A DNA stretch of 10,899 bases. Source: an uncultured Porphyromonadaceae bacterium. Its GTDB lineage: Bacteria > Bacteroidota > Bacteroidia > Bacteroidales > Muribaculaceae. The notes under the pieces are model-generated. The model saw nothing but the letters and a program-made list of their open reading frames with translations. It was not told the origin of the DNA and did no database searches. Each line of letters opens with the position of its first letter. The stretch's first letter is position 1. Where the stretch lies: assembly GCA_947178245.1 (NCBI GenBank), contig CAMWXO010000036.1, positions 1 to 10,899 of the forward strand, read 5' to 3'. Below, piece after piece: positions 1-7,530 of this stretch. The position numbers and the translations under genes are program-made.

Positions 1-584
1 ATGCGGTTCTTCCAGATGGGATCAATATAGCCTTCCTCTGCGGCCACATCCACGAGGGTGTCGAGATTGGACAGCGAATGGTTTGTCACGTTGGCGGCGG
101 CGAGTCTGTCGGCCGCTTTCTTCATTCCGTAGGTGAATATCGAGACAATACCGAGCACTTCGGCTCCCTCCTCGCGCAGGGCTTCCACCACTTCGATGCA
201 ACTGCCTCCGGTAGAGATGAGGTCTTCCACCACCACCACTTTTGTGCCGGGTTCGCATTTACCCTCGATGCGGTTGCCGCGGCCGTGATCCTTAGCACCA
301 CCGCGCACGTAGCCCATGGGCTTGTCAAGAATCCAAGCCGTTATGGCAGCGTGAGCAATTCCGGCAGTGGAGGTTCCCATAAGAGATTCTGCCTCAGGAT
401 AATATTTTGTTATTAATTCTGCGAGTCCTTCCTCAATATCTTTCCTCACTGCAGGAAACGAGAGGGTGAGCCTGTTGTCGCAATACATCGGGCTCTTTAT
501 TCCAGAGGCCCATGTGAAGAGGTTTTCCGGACGTAGGAATACCGCTCCGACGCTCAGCAGATCTTTTGCTATTTTCTTTTCCAT
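1..584 (-). CDS. pyrE: Orotate phosphoribosyltransferase, C-terminus cut by window edge
   Basis: Transfers the phosphoribosyl group of PRPP to orotate to give OMP, the fifth step of UMP synthesis, in the cytoplasm. The frame is open from the ATG at 584 to the window edge, giving 194 residues; the family is usually about 210, so only a short tail is missing. The PRPP-binding motif VVVVEDLISTGGS lies at residues 116-128, with the acidic pair E120-D121. The flexible catalytic loop with the KDHGRGNRIEG segment is near residues 98-108. The segment VLGIVSIFTYG (143-153) resembles Bacillus-type PyrE. It begins 22 bases after the pyrF stop and is the last gene seen in the cluster, so it is probably cotranscribed with pyrKD and pyrF. 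No Shine-Dalgarno is visible, which is normal for Bacteroidetes. The identification is firm; only the C-terminus is unseen. Confidence 0.95.
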   Translation of the reverse strand, partial: MEKKIAKDLLSVGAVFLRPENLFTWASGIKSPMYCDNRLTLSFPAVRKDIEEGLAELITKYYPEAESLMGTSTAGIAHAAITAWILDKPMGYVRGGAKDHGRGNRIEGKCEPGTKVVVVEDLISTGGSCIEVVEALREEGAEVLGIVSIFTYGMKKAADRLAAANVTNHSLSNLDTLVDVAAEEGYIDPIWKNR

Positions 585-606
585 AATTTATTCAATTCAT
601 AATTCA

Positions 607-1314
607 TTATGCATCGGTTCCGATAAATTCCTTCACGCAGCGTTGATATGCAGCCAGCGGATCATCCGCTTTAGTGATGGGCCTGCCCACCACGATATAG
701 TCGGCGCCTATTTCGCGGGCTTTTGCCGGAGTCATCACCCTCACCTGGTCGTCGGCAGCTGAGTCGGCGAAGCGTATGCCGGGAGTCACGGTGATGAAGC
801 TTTCGCCGCAAGCTTCCTTCACTATGGAAGCCTCGCGTGGCGAGCAGACCACGCCGTCGAGTCCCGATTTACGGGCATTTTTCGCATAGCTGGCCACCAC
901 TGCATCCACCTCGCCGGGAACGAGCAGATCTTCATTCATGAGTTCCTTGCTTGTCGAAGTCAGCATCGTGACCGCGATGAGAAGCGGGCGTGTGCCGTCG
1001 GCTCGCGTAAGGCCTTCGATGGCGGCCTCCATCATCTTGTGGCCGCCGAAAGCGTGAAGGTTGGTCATGTCCACATCAAGGTTCTTGAGCACCGACATGG
1101 CGCTTTTCACGGTGTTGGGTATATCGCAGAGTTTGAGGTCGAGGAAAATTTTGTGGCCTCTCCGCTTGATTTCCCTTATTATCTCCGGCCCGGCGGCGTA
1201 GAAAAGTTCCATGCCTATCTTCACGTAGGGACGCGTATCTCCGAAGCGGTCGAGAAATTCGAGTGTGGCTTCCATCGAGGGGAAGTCGCACGCTATGATC
1301 ACATCTTTCGCCAT
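607..1314 (-). CDS. pyrF: Orotidine 5'-phosphate decarboxylase (short, Bacillus-type)
   Basis: Decarboxylates OMP to UMP, the last step of the pathway. The 235-residue protein is a complete TIM-barrel enzyme of the short bacterial group. The catalytic D-x-K-x2-D motif is DLKLCDIP at residues 59-66 (D59, K61, D64). D10 lies in the first strand, TPGIR is at 177-181, and VVGRPIT at 208-214 carries the phosphate-binding arginine R211. Stretches such as VKIGMELFYAAGP and DDQVRV.TPA.ARE recall Bacillus PyrF closely; from memory, many Bacteroidetes carry a longer PyrF of about 270 residues instead. The ATG lies inside the end of pyrKD with a 16-base overlap, which suggests translational coupling. 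pyrE follows after 22 bases. Confidence 0.96.
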   Translation of the reverse strand: MAKDVIIACDFPSMEATLEFLDRFGDTRPYVKIGMELFYAAGPEIIREIKRRGHKIFLDLKLCDIPNTVKSAMSVLKNLDVDMTNLHAFGGHKMMEAAIEGLTRADGTRPLLIAVTMLTSTSKELMNEDLLVPGEVDAVVASYAKNARKSGLDGVVCSPREASIVKEACGESFITVTPGIRFADSAADDQVRVMTPAKAREIGADYIVVGRPITKADDPLAAYQRCVKEFIGTDA

Positions 1315-3008
1315 GATATTCCGATTATATCTCTTATATTGTTGATTTTAAGTTTTTTCAATACTTGCGGGAGCTTCGCGGCTATGGTGGCGCAGATCAT
1401 GGGCTCCACGAGATTGGCCGAGCCTACCTGAACGGCGCTTGCGCCGGCCATCATCATCTCCACGAGTTCTTCCGCCGTGGAGACGCCTCCGCATCCCATC
1501 ACGGGAATCTTGACCGCACGCGCCACCTGATAGACCATCCTCACCGCTACGGGGAAAACCGCCGGGCCCGAGAAGCCTCCCATGGTGTTGGCTATCACAG
1601 GCGCGCCGGTTTGAATGTCAATGCGCATTCCAAGCAGGGTATTGATGAGCGTAAGTCCGTCGGCCCCGGCCTCTTCGCAGGCTTTCGCTATCTGCACGAT
1701 ATCTGTGACATTTGGCGAAAGCTTGATGAAGACCGGTTTCTTCACGGCTGCCTTCACAGCGCGTGTCACCTCGGCGGCCTGCTCAGCCGATGTGCCGAAT
1801 GCCATACCTCCGTTGTGAACGTTGGGGCAGCTCACGTTCACCTCTATTATGTCTACTCCGTCGCATTGATCAGCCATCTTGCATGCCTCAACATATTCCT
1901 CCACCGAGAAGCCGCTCACGTTTGCGATGACGCATCCGGAGTAGATCTTGCGTAGTTCCGGCACTTCCCGGCTATATACTTCTTCCGCTCCGGGATTCTG
2001 AAGCCCCACGCTGTTGATCATTCCGTCGGGAGTCTCGGCGATGCGGGGAGTGAGATTGCCGAAACGTGGATGAAGCGTAGTCCCTTTTATGGAGATGCCT
2101 CCGAGAAGGTTGAGATCGTATTTGTCGGCAAATTCCTTGCCGAACCCGAATGTGCCGCTTGCCGGAACTATCGGATTCCTAAGCGTTATGCCGCAGAGTT
2201 CGGTAGAGACAGCGGGCTCTCCATCCTGATGCCTGTCGCGGGCGAGAGTGGGGGAGGGGGCGCCGTTGCCTTTGAAATTCTTCATGAGATCAGCCGGAAA
2301 AACCGGCCCTTCCTTGCATACACGCTTCGGGCCCCATGGCGTTTCGATAGTGCAGCCCATGCAAGCTCCGAATCCGCACCCCATCCTTTCCTCCATGCTA
2401 ACTTCCCCGGCCTTGCAGTCAAGCGCTTTTCCGAGAGCCTGTAGCATCGGCAGAGGGCCGCAGGCATACCAGAAGTCCCATCCCTCCATCTCAGGGCTAT
2501 CGATGGCATCGGTCACGAATCCCTTCACTCCTTCGGAGCCGTCGATGGTGGCGATGCAGACATCCGCGCCGAGAGCGCGGAATTTCTCGGCGTAGAAGAT
2601 CTCAGATGCGGTGTTGAAGCCAAGCGCGACTTTCACTTTCTTTCCCTCGGCCAGCAGACGCCTGGCCAGCAGATAAAGGGGAGGTACGCCCACACCGCCT
2701 CCGGCGAGAAGGGCGCATGTGCGGGTCTTTGACGTCTCGAATCCGTGTCCGAGACCTGTAAGCAGGTCAAGTTCCATGCCGGGAGACATTGAGAGCAGAG
2801 CTTCAGTGCCTTTTCCTACTGTTTTTATTACCAGCGTCAGGCGGTTGCCCTCAATGTCGCAGACCGAGATGGGACGCCGCAGATAGAGGCCCGGAATGGA
2901 GATTTCCACAAATTGCCCCGGCATCGAGAAAGCCGAGCAGTCACCGCGCAGGGTCATTTCAAAGACGCTCGCGGTGAGGCGTTGTATGCCAGTAATCTCG
3001 AATTTCAT
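1299..3008 (-). CDS. Fused dihydroorotate dehydrogenase B: PyrK electron-transfer domain joined to PyrD catalytic domain
   Basis: Oxidises dihydroorotate to orotate and passes the electrons to NAD+. Residues 1 to about 246 are a complete PyrK. They contain a flavin-binding RRPISVCD (44-51), a nucleotide-binding GGGVGVPPLY (103-112), and a [2Fe-2S] cysteine set C211, C216, C219 and C231 (spacing x4, x2, x11). Residues of about 268-569 are a complete class 1B PyrD, with PASGTFGFG (282-290), NVSCPNVHNGG with catalytic C394, and the FMN-phosphate segments GCGG (505-508) and VGSANL (528-533). Normally these are two genes whose products assemble as K2D2. Here one open frame runs through a Pro/Ala/charged linker at about 247-268 (2207-2267), with no in-frame ATG, GTG or TTG in the linker or the first part of PyrD. 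M242 is the nearest internal start. A promoter at 3030-3061 precedes the gene. PyrKD is the descriptive name used here. Confidence 0.93.
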   Translation of the reverse strand: MKFEITGIQRLTASVFEMTLRGDCSAFSMPGQFVEISIPGLYLRRPISVCDIEGNRLTLVIKTVGKGTEALLSMSPGMELDLLTGLGHGFETSKTRTCALLAGGGVGVPPLYLLARRLLAEGKKVKVALGFNTASEIFYAEKFRALGADVCIATIDGSEGVKGFVTDAIDSPEMEGWDFWYACGPLPMLQALGKALDCKAGEVSMEERMGCGFGACMGCTIETPWGPKRVCKEGPVFPADLMKNFKGNGAPSPTLARDRHQDGEPAVSTELCGITLRNPIVPASGTFGFGKEFADKYDLNLLGGISIKGTTLHPRFGNLTPRIAETPDGMINSVGLQNPGAEEVYSREVPELRKIYSGCVIANVSGFSVEEYVEACKMADQCDGVDIIEVNVSCPNVHNGGMAFGTSAEQAAEVTRAVKAAVKKPVFIKLSPNVTDIVQIAKACEEAGADGLTLINTLLGMRIDIQTGAPVIANTMGGFSGPAVFPVAVRMVYQVARAVKIPVMGCGGVSTAEELVEMMMAGASAVQVGSANLVEPMICATIAAKLPQVLKKLKINNIRDIIGISWRKM

Positions 3009-3029
3009 GTTATATTAGAGTTTTGCATT

Positions 3030-3061
3030 CAAAATTAATGGAATTAATCGAATAATCCAAA
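3030..3061 (-). promoter_or_regulatory. Bacteroidetes-type promoter for pyrKD-pyrF-pyrE
   Basis: On the minus strand TTTG (3061-3058) is followed after exactly 20 bases by TAATTTTG (3037-3030), an exact match to the Bacteroidetes -33 TTTG / -7 TAnnTTTG pattern. Transcription would start around 3021-3026, leaving a 5' leader of roughly 15 bases before the pyrKD ATG at 3008. The architecture and spacer length equal those of the pyrC promoter at 8991-9022. Local AT-richness raises the chance of a random match, but position and spacing favour a real site. Confidence 0.6.
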
Positions 3062-3081
3062 TTTTTAGCTGTAGAATTGAT

Positions 3082-3119
3082 AATTGTGATGATTGAACTT
3101 TGACTGATTAGTCACAATT
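3082..3119. repeat. 8-bp inverted repeat in the carB-pyrKD gap
   Basis: The arms AATTGTGA (3082-3089) and TCACAATT (3112-3119) are perfect inverted repeats separated by 22 bases. Part of a second near-palindrome, TGACTGATTAGTCA (3101-3114), overlaps the right arm. The site is 20-60 bases upstream of the predicted pyrKD promoter, so it could be a protein-binding site or a weak RNA hairpin at the end of the carB transcript. There is no U-tract, so it is not a standard intrinsic terminator. Function unknown. Confidence 0.4.
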
Positions 3120-3125
3120 TCCTAA

Positions 3126-3153
3126 ATTCTCCATTCTCCATTCTCAATTCTAA
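3126..3153. repeat. Four tandem 7-bp units directly after carB
   Basis: Plus-strand units ATTCTCC, ATTCTCC, ATTCTCA and ATTCTAA occupy 3126-3132, 3133-3139, 3140-3146 and 3147-3153. The array ends one base before the carB stop codon at 3155-3157. On the coding strand the units read GGAGAAT-like. Short heptamer arrays of this general kind occur in intergenic DNA of several bacterial groups; no function can be assigned here. Confidence 0.7.
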
Positions 3154-3154
3154 A

Positions 3155-6100
3155 TTATCTCGAGATCATGCCGTTGCCCTTTCTTCCATATTCGGCGTCG
3201 ATGGTAGAGACTCCCATTGTGATCTCTTCAAGCACGTCAAGGAGCACGCGCACTGTCTCGAGAGCCGTGAAGATTGTCACGTTGTTCTCTATCGCGGTGC
3301 GTCTTATCTCATAACCGTCGAGCCGGGTATGGTGCTGATTCACGTCGATCGTATTTATCACGTAGCTTACGTGGCCCTGACGCAGGGAGCGCTCGATGTC
3401 GGTGCTTCCCTCGCTGAATTTTCCCATCGTGCGGCACCGGATGCCGTGATCCTTCAGGAACTTTGCAGTGCCGCGGGTTGCCTCCACATTGAAGCCGAGA
3501 TCATAAAATCTTCTTATCAGAGGAAGCGCCTTCGCCTTGTCGGCGTCTGACACCGTCACAAGCAGCGTGCCGTAGTTGAGCACTTGCATTCCCGATGCCT
3601 GCAGCGATTTGTAGAGTGCGCGCGTGAGCATATCGTCGTAGCCGATGGCCTCTCCCGTAGATTTCATCTCGGGCGAGAGATATGAGTCCACTCCCTTGAT
3701 CTTGGAGAATGAGAATGCCGGAGACTTCACGAACCAGCGCTTGCGGTCGGGATAGAGCACCATGTCGTAGCCCTGACTCTTCAGCGACTCTCCGAGCATC
3801 ACCTTCGATGCGATCTTGGCCATGGGGATGCCGGTGGATTTCGAGAGGAAAGGCACAGTTCTCGAACTGCGCGGATTGACCTCGATCACATATACATTCT
3901 CATCCTTATCGACGATAAACTGAATATTGTAGAGGCCGATGATTCCTATGGCCTTCCCCAGGCGCACCGTGTAGTCCACGATAGTGCTCCTCACTTTCTC
4001 GCTCACGCTGAAAGTGGGATATACCGAGATTGAGTCTCCGGAGTGAATACCGGTCTTCTCGACGTGCTCCATGATGCCGGGAATCAGTATGTCCTCGCCG
4101 TCGCAGATGGCATCTACCTCAAGTTCCTTGCCCATGATGTACTTGTCTACAAGCACGGGCGAGTGATCTGAGATATCTACGGCATTCTGGAGATAATGAC
4201 GAAGTGCCTGTTCATTACCCACGATCTGCATGGCGCGTCCGCCCAGCACGAAACTCGGACGCACGAGTACCGGATAGCCTATGCGTTCAGCGGCTTTCAC
4301 ACCGCTCTCTATGTCGGTGACGGCTTCCGCGTCGGGCTGGGGTATTCCGGTCTCGCGCATGATGCGCTCGAAATGCTTGCGGTCTTCGGCCCTGTCGATG
4401 GCTTCGAGACCGGTGCCGATGATTCTCACTCCTCTCGCGGCGAGGGGAGCGGCGAGATTGATAGCAGTCTGTCCGCCCAATGTCACGACCACTCCGTCGG
4501 GCTTCTCCAGGTCGATCACACTCATCACGTCTTCCACAGTGAGCGGCTCGAAGTAGAGTTTATCGGATATGCTGTAATCGGTCGAGACCGTCTCAGGATT
4601 ATTATTGATGATTATAGCCTCGTAGCCCTGCTCGCGTATAGTTTGTATGGCATGTACGGTGGAATAGTCAAATTCCACACCCTGGCCTATGCGGATAGGA
4701 CCCGACCCGAGCACGAGGATTTTCTTGCGGTCGCTCACCACCGATTCGTTTTCGTCTTCGTAGGTGGAATAGAAATACGGCACGTAAGAGTCAAATTCTC
4801 CGGCGCAGGTGTCTATCATCTTGTAGACTGGTATGATACCCTCGCGCTTGCGCATGTCGCACACCTCATTTTCCGAGATATGACGCAGCTTCGCTATATA
4901 TCTGTCGCTGAAGCCCATGCGCTTGGCTTCGCGCAGCAGGGCTGCCGAAAGTTCAGGCGCGGCGGCAATCTCCCATTCCATCTTGATGATGTTGTTGAGT
5001 TTCTCAAGAAAGAAGAGGTCGATGCCTGTGCGGTCGTAGATGTGCCAGAGGGCGATTTTGCGACGGAGCAGCTGGGCTATTGCCAGAAGCCTGTCGTCGC
5101 GTCCTTCCTTGATGTAGGTGAGGATCTTCTCAGTTGGCATATCTTCAAATTTGGCTGAATAGAGATGATCTACGCCGGTCTCGAGCGAGCGGATTCCTTT
5201 CAGCAGAGACTCCTCGAAAGTGCGTCCCACGCTCATTATCTCGCCGGTGGCTTTCATCTGGGTGCCTAAAAGATTGGATGCCTCGGAAAACTTATCGAAG
5301 GGGAAGCGCGCGATTTTCGTCACCACATAGTCGAGCGCCGGCTCGAAACTTGCGGGTGTGTTGGCTATCTGAATCTCGTCGAGGGTCATGCCCACTGCGA
5401 TTTTGGCGCTCACCCGGGCGATGGGATACCCCGTGGCTTTCGACGCGAGGGCCGAACTGCGCGACACACGTGGATTCACCTCGATGATGTAATAGTTGAA
5501 AGAGAGGGGGTCGAGCGCGAACTGCACATTGCATCCTCCTTCTATCTCGAGTGCCCTGATAAGTCGCAGTGCCGAATCGCGCAGAAGTTGATATTCCTTA
5601 TTCGTAAGTGTCTGGCTCGGCGCCACCACCACCGAGTCGCCCGTATGTACTCCCACGGGGTCTACATTCTCCATGTTGCAGATCGTGATGGCAGTGTCGT
5701 TGCTGTCGCGCATCACCTCATACTCTATCTCCTTGTAGCCCTTGATTGATTTCTCCACAAGCACCTGATGCACCGGAGAGAGAGCCAGCGCATTGCGCAT
5801 CAGTTCCCTGAGTTGCTCTTCGTTGTCGGCAAATCCGCCTCCCGTGCCACCGAGCGTGAACGCCGGCCTGAGCACTACGGGATACCCGATTTCCGCTGCT
5901 ACCTTGACTCCTTCATCGATGCTGTTCACGATCTCGGACGGAAGCACCGGCTCGCCGAGACGTATACATAGCTCCTTGAAGAGTTCGCGGTCTTCAGCCT
6001 GCTCGATACTCTTGAATGAAGTGCCGAGAATCTCGACGTTGCACTCGTCAAGAATACCTTTCTTGGCAAGTTGCACAGCAAGATTCAGACCGGTCTGTCC

Positions 6101-6373
6101 TCCCAGGCCCGGCACAATTGCGTCCGGACGCTCGAAGCGGATGATTTTGGCCACATATTCGAGTTTCAGGGGCTCCATATAGACCTTGTCGGCGATTCCG
6201 GTGTCTGTCATTATGGTGGCTGGGTTGGAATTGACGAGCACCACCTCATATCCTTCTTCTTTCAGTGCGAGGCATGCCTGGGTGCCGGCATAGTCGAATT
6301 CGGCTGCCTGCCCTATGACGATGGGCCCCGAGCCGATCACGAGAACTTTCTTTATATCTTTACGTTTAGGCAT
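3155..6373 (-). CDS. carB: Carbamoyl phosphate synthetase large subunit
   Basis: Makes carbamoyl phosphate from bicarbonate, two ATP and ammonia channelled from CarA; the product feeds both pyrimidine and arginine synthesis. The 1072 residues match the usual length and contain two homologous halves. The first starts with LVIGSGPIVIGQAAEFDY (11-28) and has an ATP-grasp core with GGTGGG (175-180) and EVNPR (298-302). The second starts with LVLGSGPIRIGQGVEFDY (553-570) and has FVLGG (708-712) and EVNPR (831-835). The oligomerisation region lies between, at about 400-545. The C-terminal MGS-like allosteric domain spans about 935-1055. The ATG is inside the 3' end of carA (8-base overlap), so translation is probably coupled to give equal subunit amounts. 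No strong intrinsic terminator follows the stop, so read-through into pyrKD is possible. Confidence 0.97.
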   Translation of the reverse strand: MPKRKDIKKVLVIGSGPIVIGQAAEFDYAGTQACLALKEEGYEVVLVNSNPATIMTDTGIADKVYMEPLKLEYVAKIIRFERPDAIVPGLGGQTGLNLAVQLAKKGILDECNVEILGTSFKSIEQAEDRELFKELCIRLGEPVLPSEIVNSIDEGVKVAAEIGYPVVLRPAFTLGGTGGGFADNEEQLRELMRNALALSPVHQVLVEKSIKGYKEIEYEVMRDSNDTAITICNMENVDPVGVHTGDSVVVAPSQTLTNKEYQLLRDSALRLIRALEIEGGCNVQFALDPLSFNYYIIEVNPRVSRSSALASKATGYPIARVSAKIAVGMTLDEIQIANTPASFEPALDYVVTKIARFPFDKFSEASNLLGTQMKATGEIMSVGRTFEESLLKGIRSLETGVDHLYSAKFEDMPTEKILTYIKEGRDDRLLAIAQLLRRKIALWHIYDRTGIDLFFLEKLNNIIKMEWEIAAAPELSAALLREAKRMGFSDRYIAKLRHISENEVCDMRKREGIIPVYKMIDTCAGEFDSYVPYFYSTYEDENESVVSDRKKILVLGSGPIRIGQGVEFDYSTVHAIQTIREQGYEAIIINNNPETVSTDYSISDKLYFEPLTVEDVMSVIDLEKPDGVVVTLGGQTAINLAAPLAARGVRIIGTGLEAIDRAEDRKHFERIMRETGIPQPDAEAVTDIESGVKAAERIGYPVLVRPSFVLGGRAMQIVGNEQALRHYLQNAVDISDHSPVLVDKYIMGKELEVDAICDGEDILIPGIMEHVEKTGIHSGDSISVYPTFSVSEKVRSTIVDYTVRLGKAIGIIGLYNIQFIVDKDENVYVIEVNPRSSRTVPFLSKSTGIPMAKIASKVMLGESLKSQGYDMVLYPDRKRWFVKSPAFSFSKIKGVDSYLSPEMKSTGEAIGYDDMLTRALYKSLQASGMQVLNYGTLLVTVSDADKAKALPLIRRFYDLGFNVEATRGTAKFLKDHGIRCRTMGKFSEGSTDIERSLRQGHVSYVINTIDVNQHHTRLDGYEIRRTAIENNVTIFTALETVRVLLDVLEEITMGVSTIDAEYGRKGNGMISR

Positions 6374-7475
6374 TTCTCACCTCCTTTTCTTTCTTATGGG
6401 CTTCCATATCTTTGATAAACACGTCAAACAGATATCCGCTGTCTTGCGGGCCGGGCGCCGATTCGGGATGATATTGCACCGAGAAGATATGCTCGGCTGC
6501 ATTGCGCACGCCCTCCACGGTGCCGTCGAGGAGATTCAGATGTGTTATCTCGAGGTCTGTGTCGCGCACGCTTTCAGGACGCACGGCATAATTATGGTTT
6601 TGAGAGGTGATTTCGATTTTCCCGGTGAGCATGTTCTTCACCGGATGATTGCCTCCGCGGTGTCCGAACTTCAGTTTGTAGGTTTTGGCGCCGAAAGCAA
6701 GGGAGATGATCTGATGGCCGAGGCATATTCCGAAGATGGGGAGTTTCCCGCGCAGTTTTTTCACAAGTTCCTTCACCTCGGGGACATCTTCCGGATCACC
6801 GGGGCCGTTTGAGATGAAAATTCCGTCGGGCTGGAAGGCCATGATCTGCTCCGCATCCATGTTGAAGGGCACGATGATGACGTTGCAGCCGCGTTCGTTG
6901 AGCGAGCGGATGATGTTGAACTTTATTCCGCAATCAATGGCCACTACATTGAATTTCTGATTGGGAGTGCGGGAAAACCAACGTTTCTTGCAGCTTACCT
7001 TTGCCACGACTTTTTTATCGACCGGTGTGTCGGCTATCATCCTGAGTGCCTCTTCCTTTGAAGTGGAGACAGGAACAATAGCGGCACGCATGCACCCTTC
7101 ATCGCGTATGATGCGTGTGAGTTTGCGCGTGTCCACGCCGCTTATTGCGGGAATCGACGCTTCCTCCAGGGTCTCCGTCATTGTTTTGGTGTAGCGGAAA
7201 TTGGAGGGTGACTCGCAGCATTCGCGCATCACCATGCCGCCGATTGTGGGTGCTTTAGTCTCGAAGTCGTCGTCGGTGATTCCGTAGTTGCCTATCAGCG
7301 GATAGGTCATCACCACGATCTGGTTTGTGTAGGATGGATCGGAGAGAATCTCCTGATAGCCCACCATGGAGGTGTTGAAGACTACCTCGCCTACGATGCT
7401 GCGGCGCGCGCCGCACGAGGAGCCCGGAAATTCCATGCCGTTTTCCAATACGAGTTTTACATCAGCCTCTTTCAT
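6366..7475 (-). CDS. carA: Carbamoyl phosphate synthetase small (glutaminase) subunit
   Basis: Hydrolyses glutamine and delivers ammonia through a tunnel to CarB. The 369-residue protein has the CPSase small-chain N-terminal domain (about 5-140, including GEVVFNTSMVGYQEILSDPSY) and a class I glutamine amidotransferase domain (about 175-360). The catalytic nucleophile is C251 in GICLGHQ, and the partner residues are H336 and E338 in QYHPE. ISNGPGDPED at 221-230 is the typical oxyanion-side loop. The gene follows pyrC after 55 bases, in which no terminator or convincing promoter is seen, and overlaps carB by 8 bases. It is therefore probably in one transcript with pyrC and carB. Confidence 0.97.
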   Translation of the reverse strand: MKEADVKLVLENGMEFPGSSCGARRSIVGEVVFNTSMVGYQEILSDPSYTNQIVVMTYPLIGNYGITDDDFETKAPTIGGMVMRECCESPSNFRYTKTMTETLEEASIPAISGVDTRKLTRIIRDEGCMRAAIVPVSTSKEEALRMIADTPVDKKVVAKVSCKKRWFSRTPNQKFNVVAIDCGIKFNIIRSLNERGCNVIIVPFNMDAEQIMAFQPDGIFISNGPGDPEDVPEVKELVKKLRGKLPIFGICLGHQIISLAFGAKTYKLKFGHRGGNHPVKNMLTGKIEITSQNHNYAVRPESVRDTDLEITHLNLLDGTVEGVRNAAEHIFSVQYHPESAPGPQDSGYLFDVFIKDMEAHKKEKEVRNA

Positions 7476-7530
7476 TATCGATTTATTCTGTAGAAACTAT
7501 ATATCTTCTTTGGTTCTGTTGTGGAATGTG

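Noticed and set aside
22..328. Short minus-strand frames within pyrE
   Set aside because: They are in other frames of the continuous pyrE coding sequence; the pyrE frame is open across the whole stretch and carries the PRPP motif.
2207..2267. Sequencing frameshift as the cause of the PyrK-PyrD fusion
   Set aside because: Both halves are complete and in the same frame, neither other frame offers an ATG in register with PyrD, and the linker composition is plausible. The C-rich stretch still deserves a read check, as stated in the finding.
4196..5158. Long open frame on the plus strand (320 codons) opposite carB
   Set aside because: It lies wholly antisense to a clearly conserved gene, its translation is rich in His/Arg/Ala with no recognisable domain, and it is explained by the codon pattern of carB. 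The other plus-strand frames opposite pyrE, pyrF, pyrKD, carA and pyrC are rejected for the same reason.
7476..7530. Separate promoter for carA
   Set aside because: The 55-base gap has a TATATA stretch but no exact TAnnTTTG with a TTTG about 20 bases upstream.
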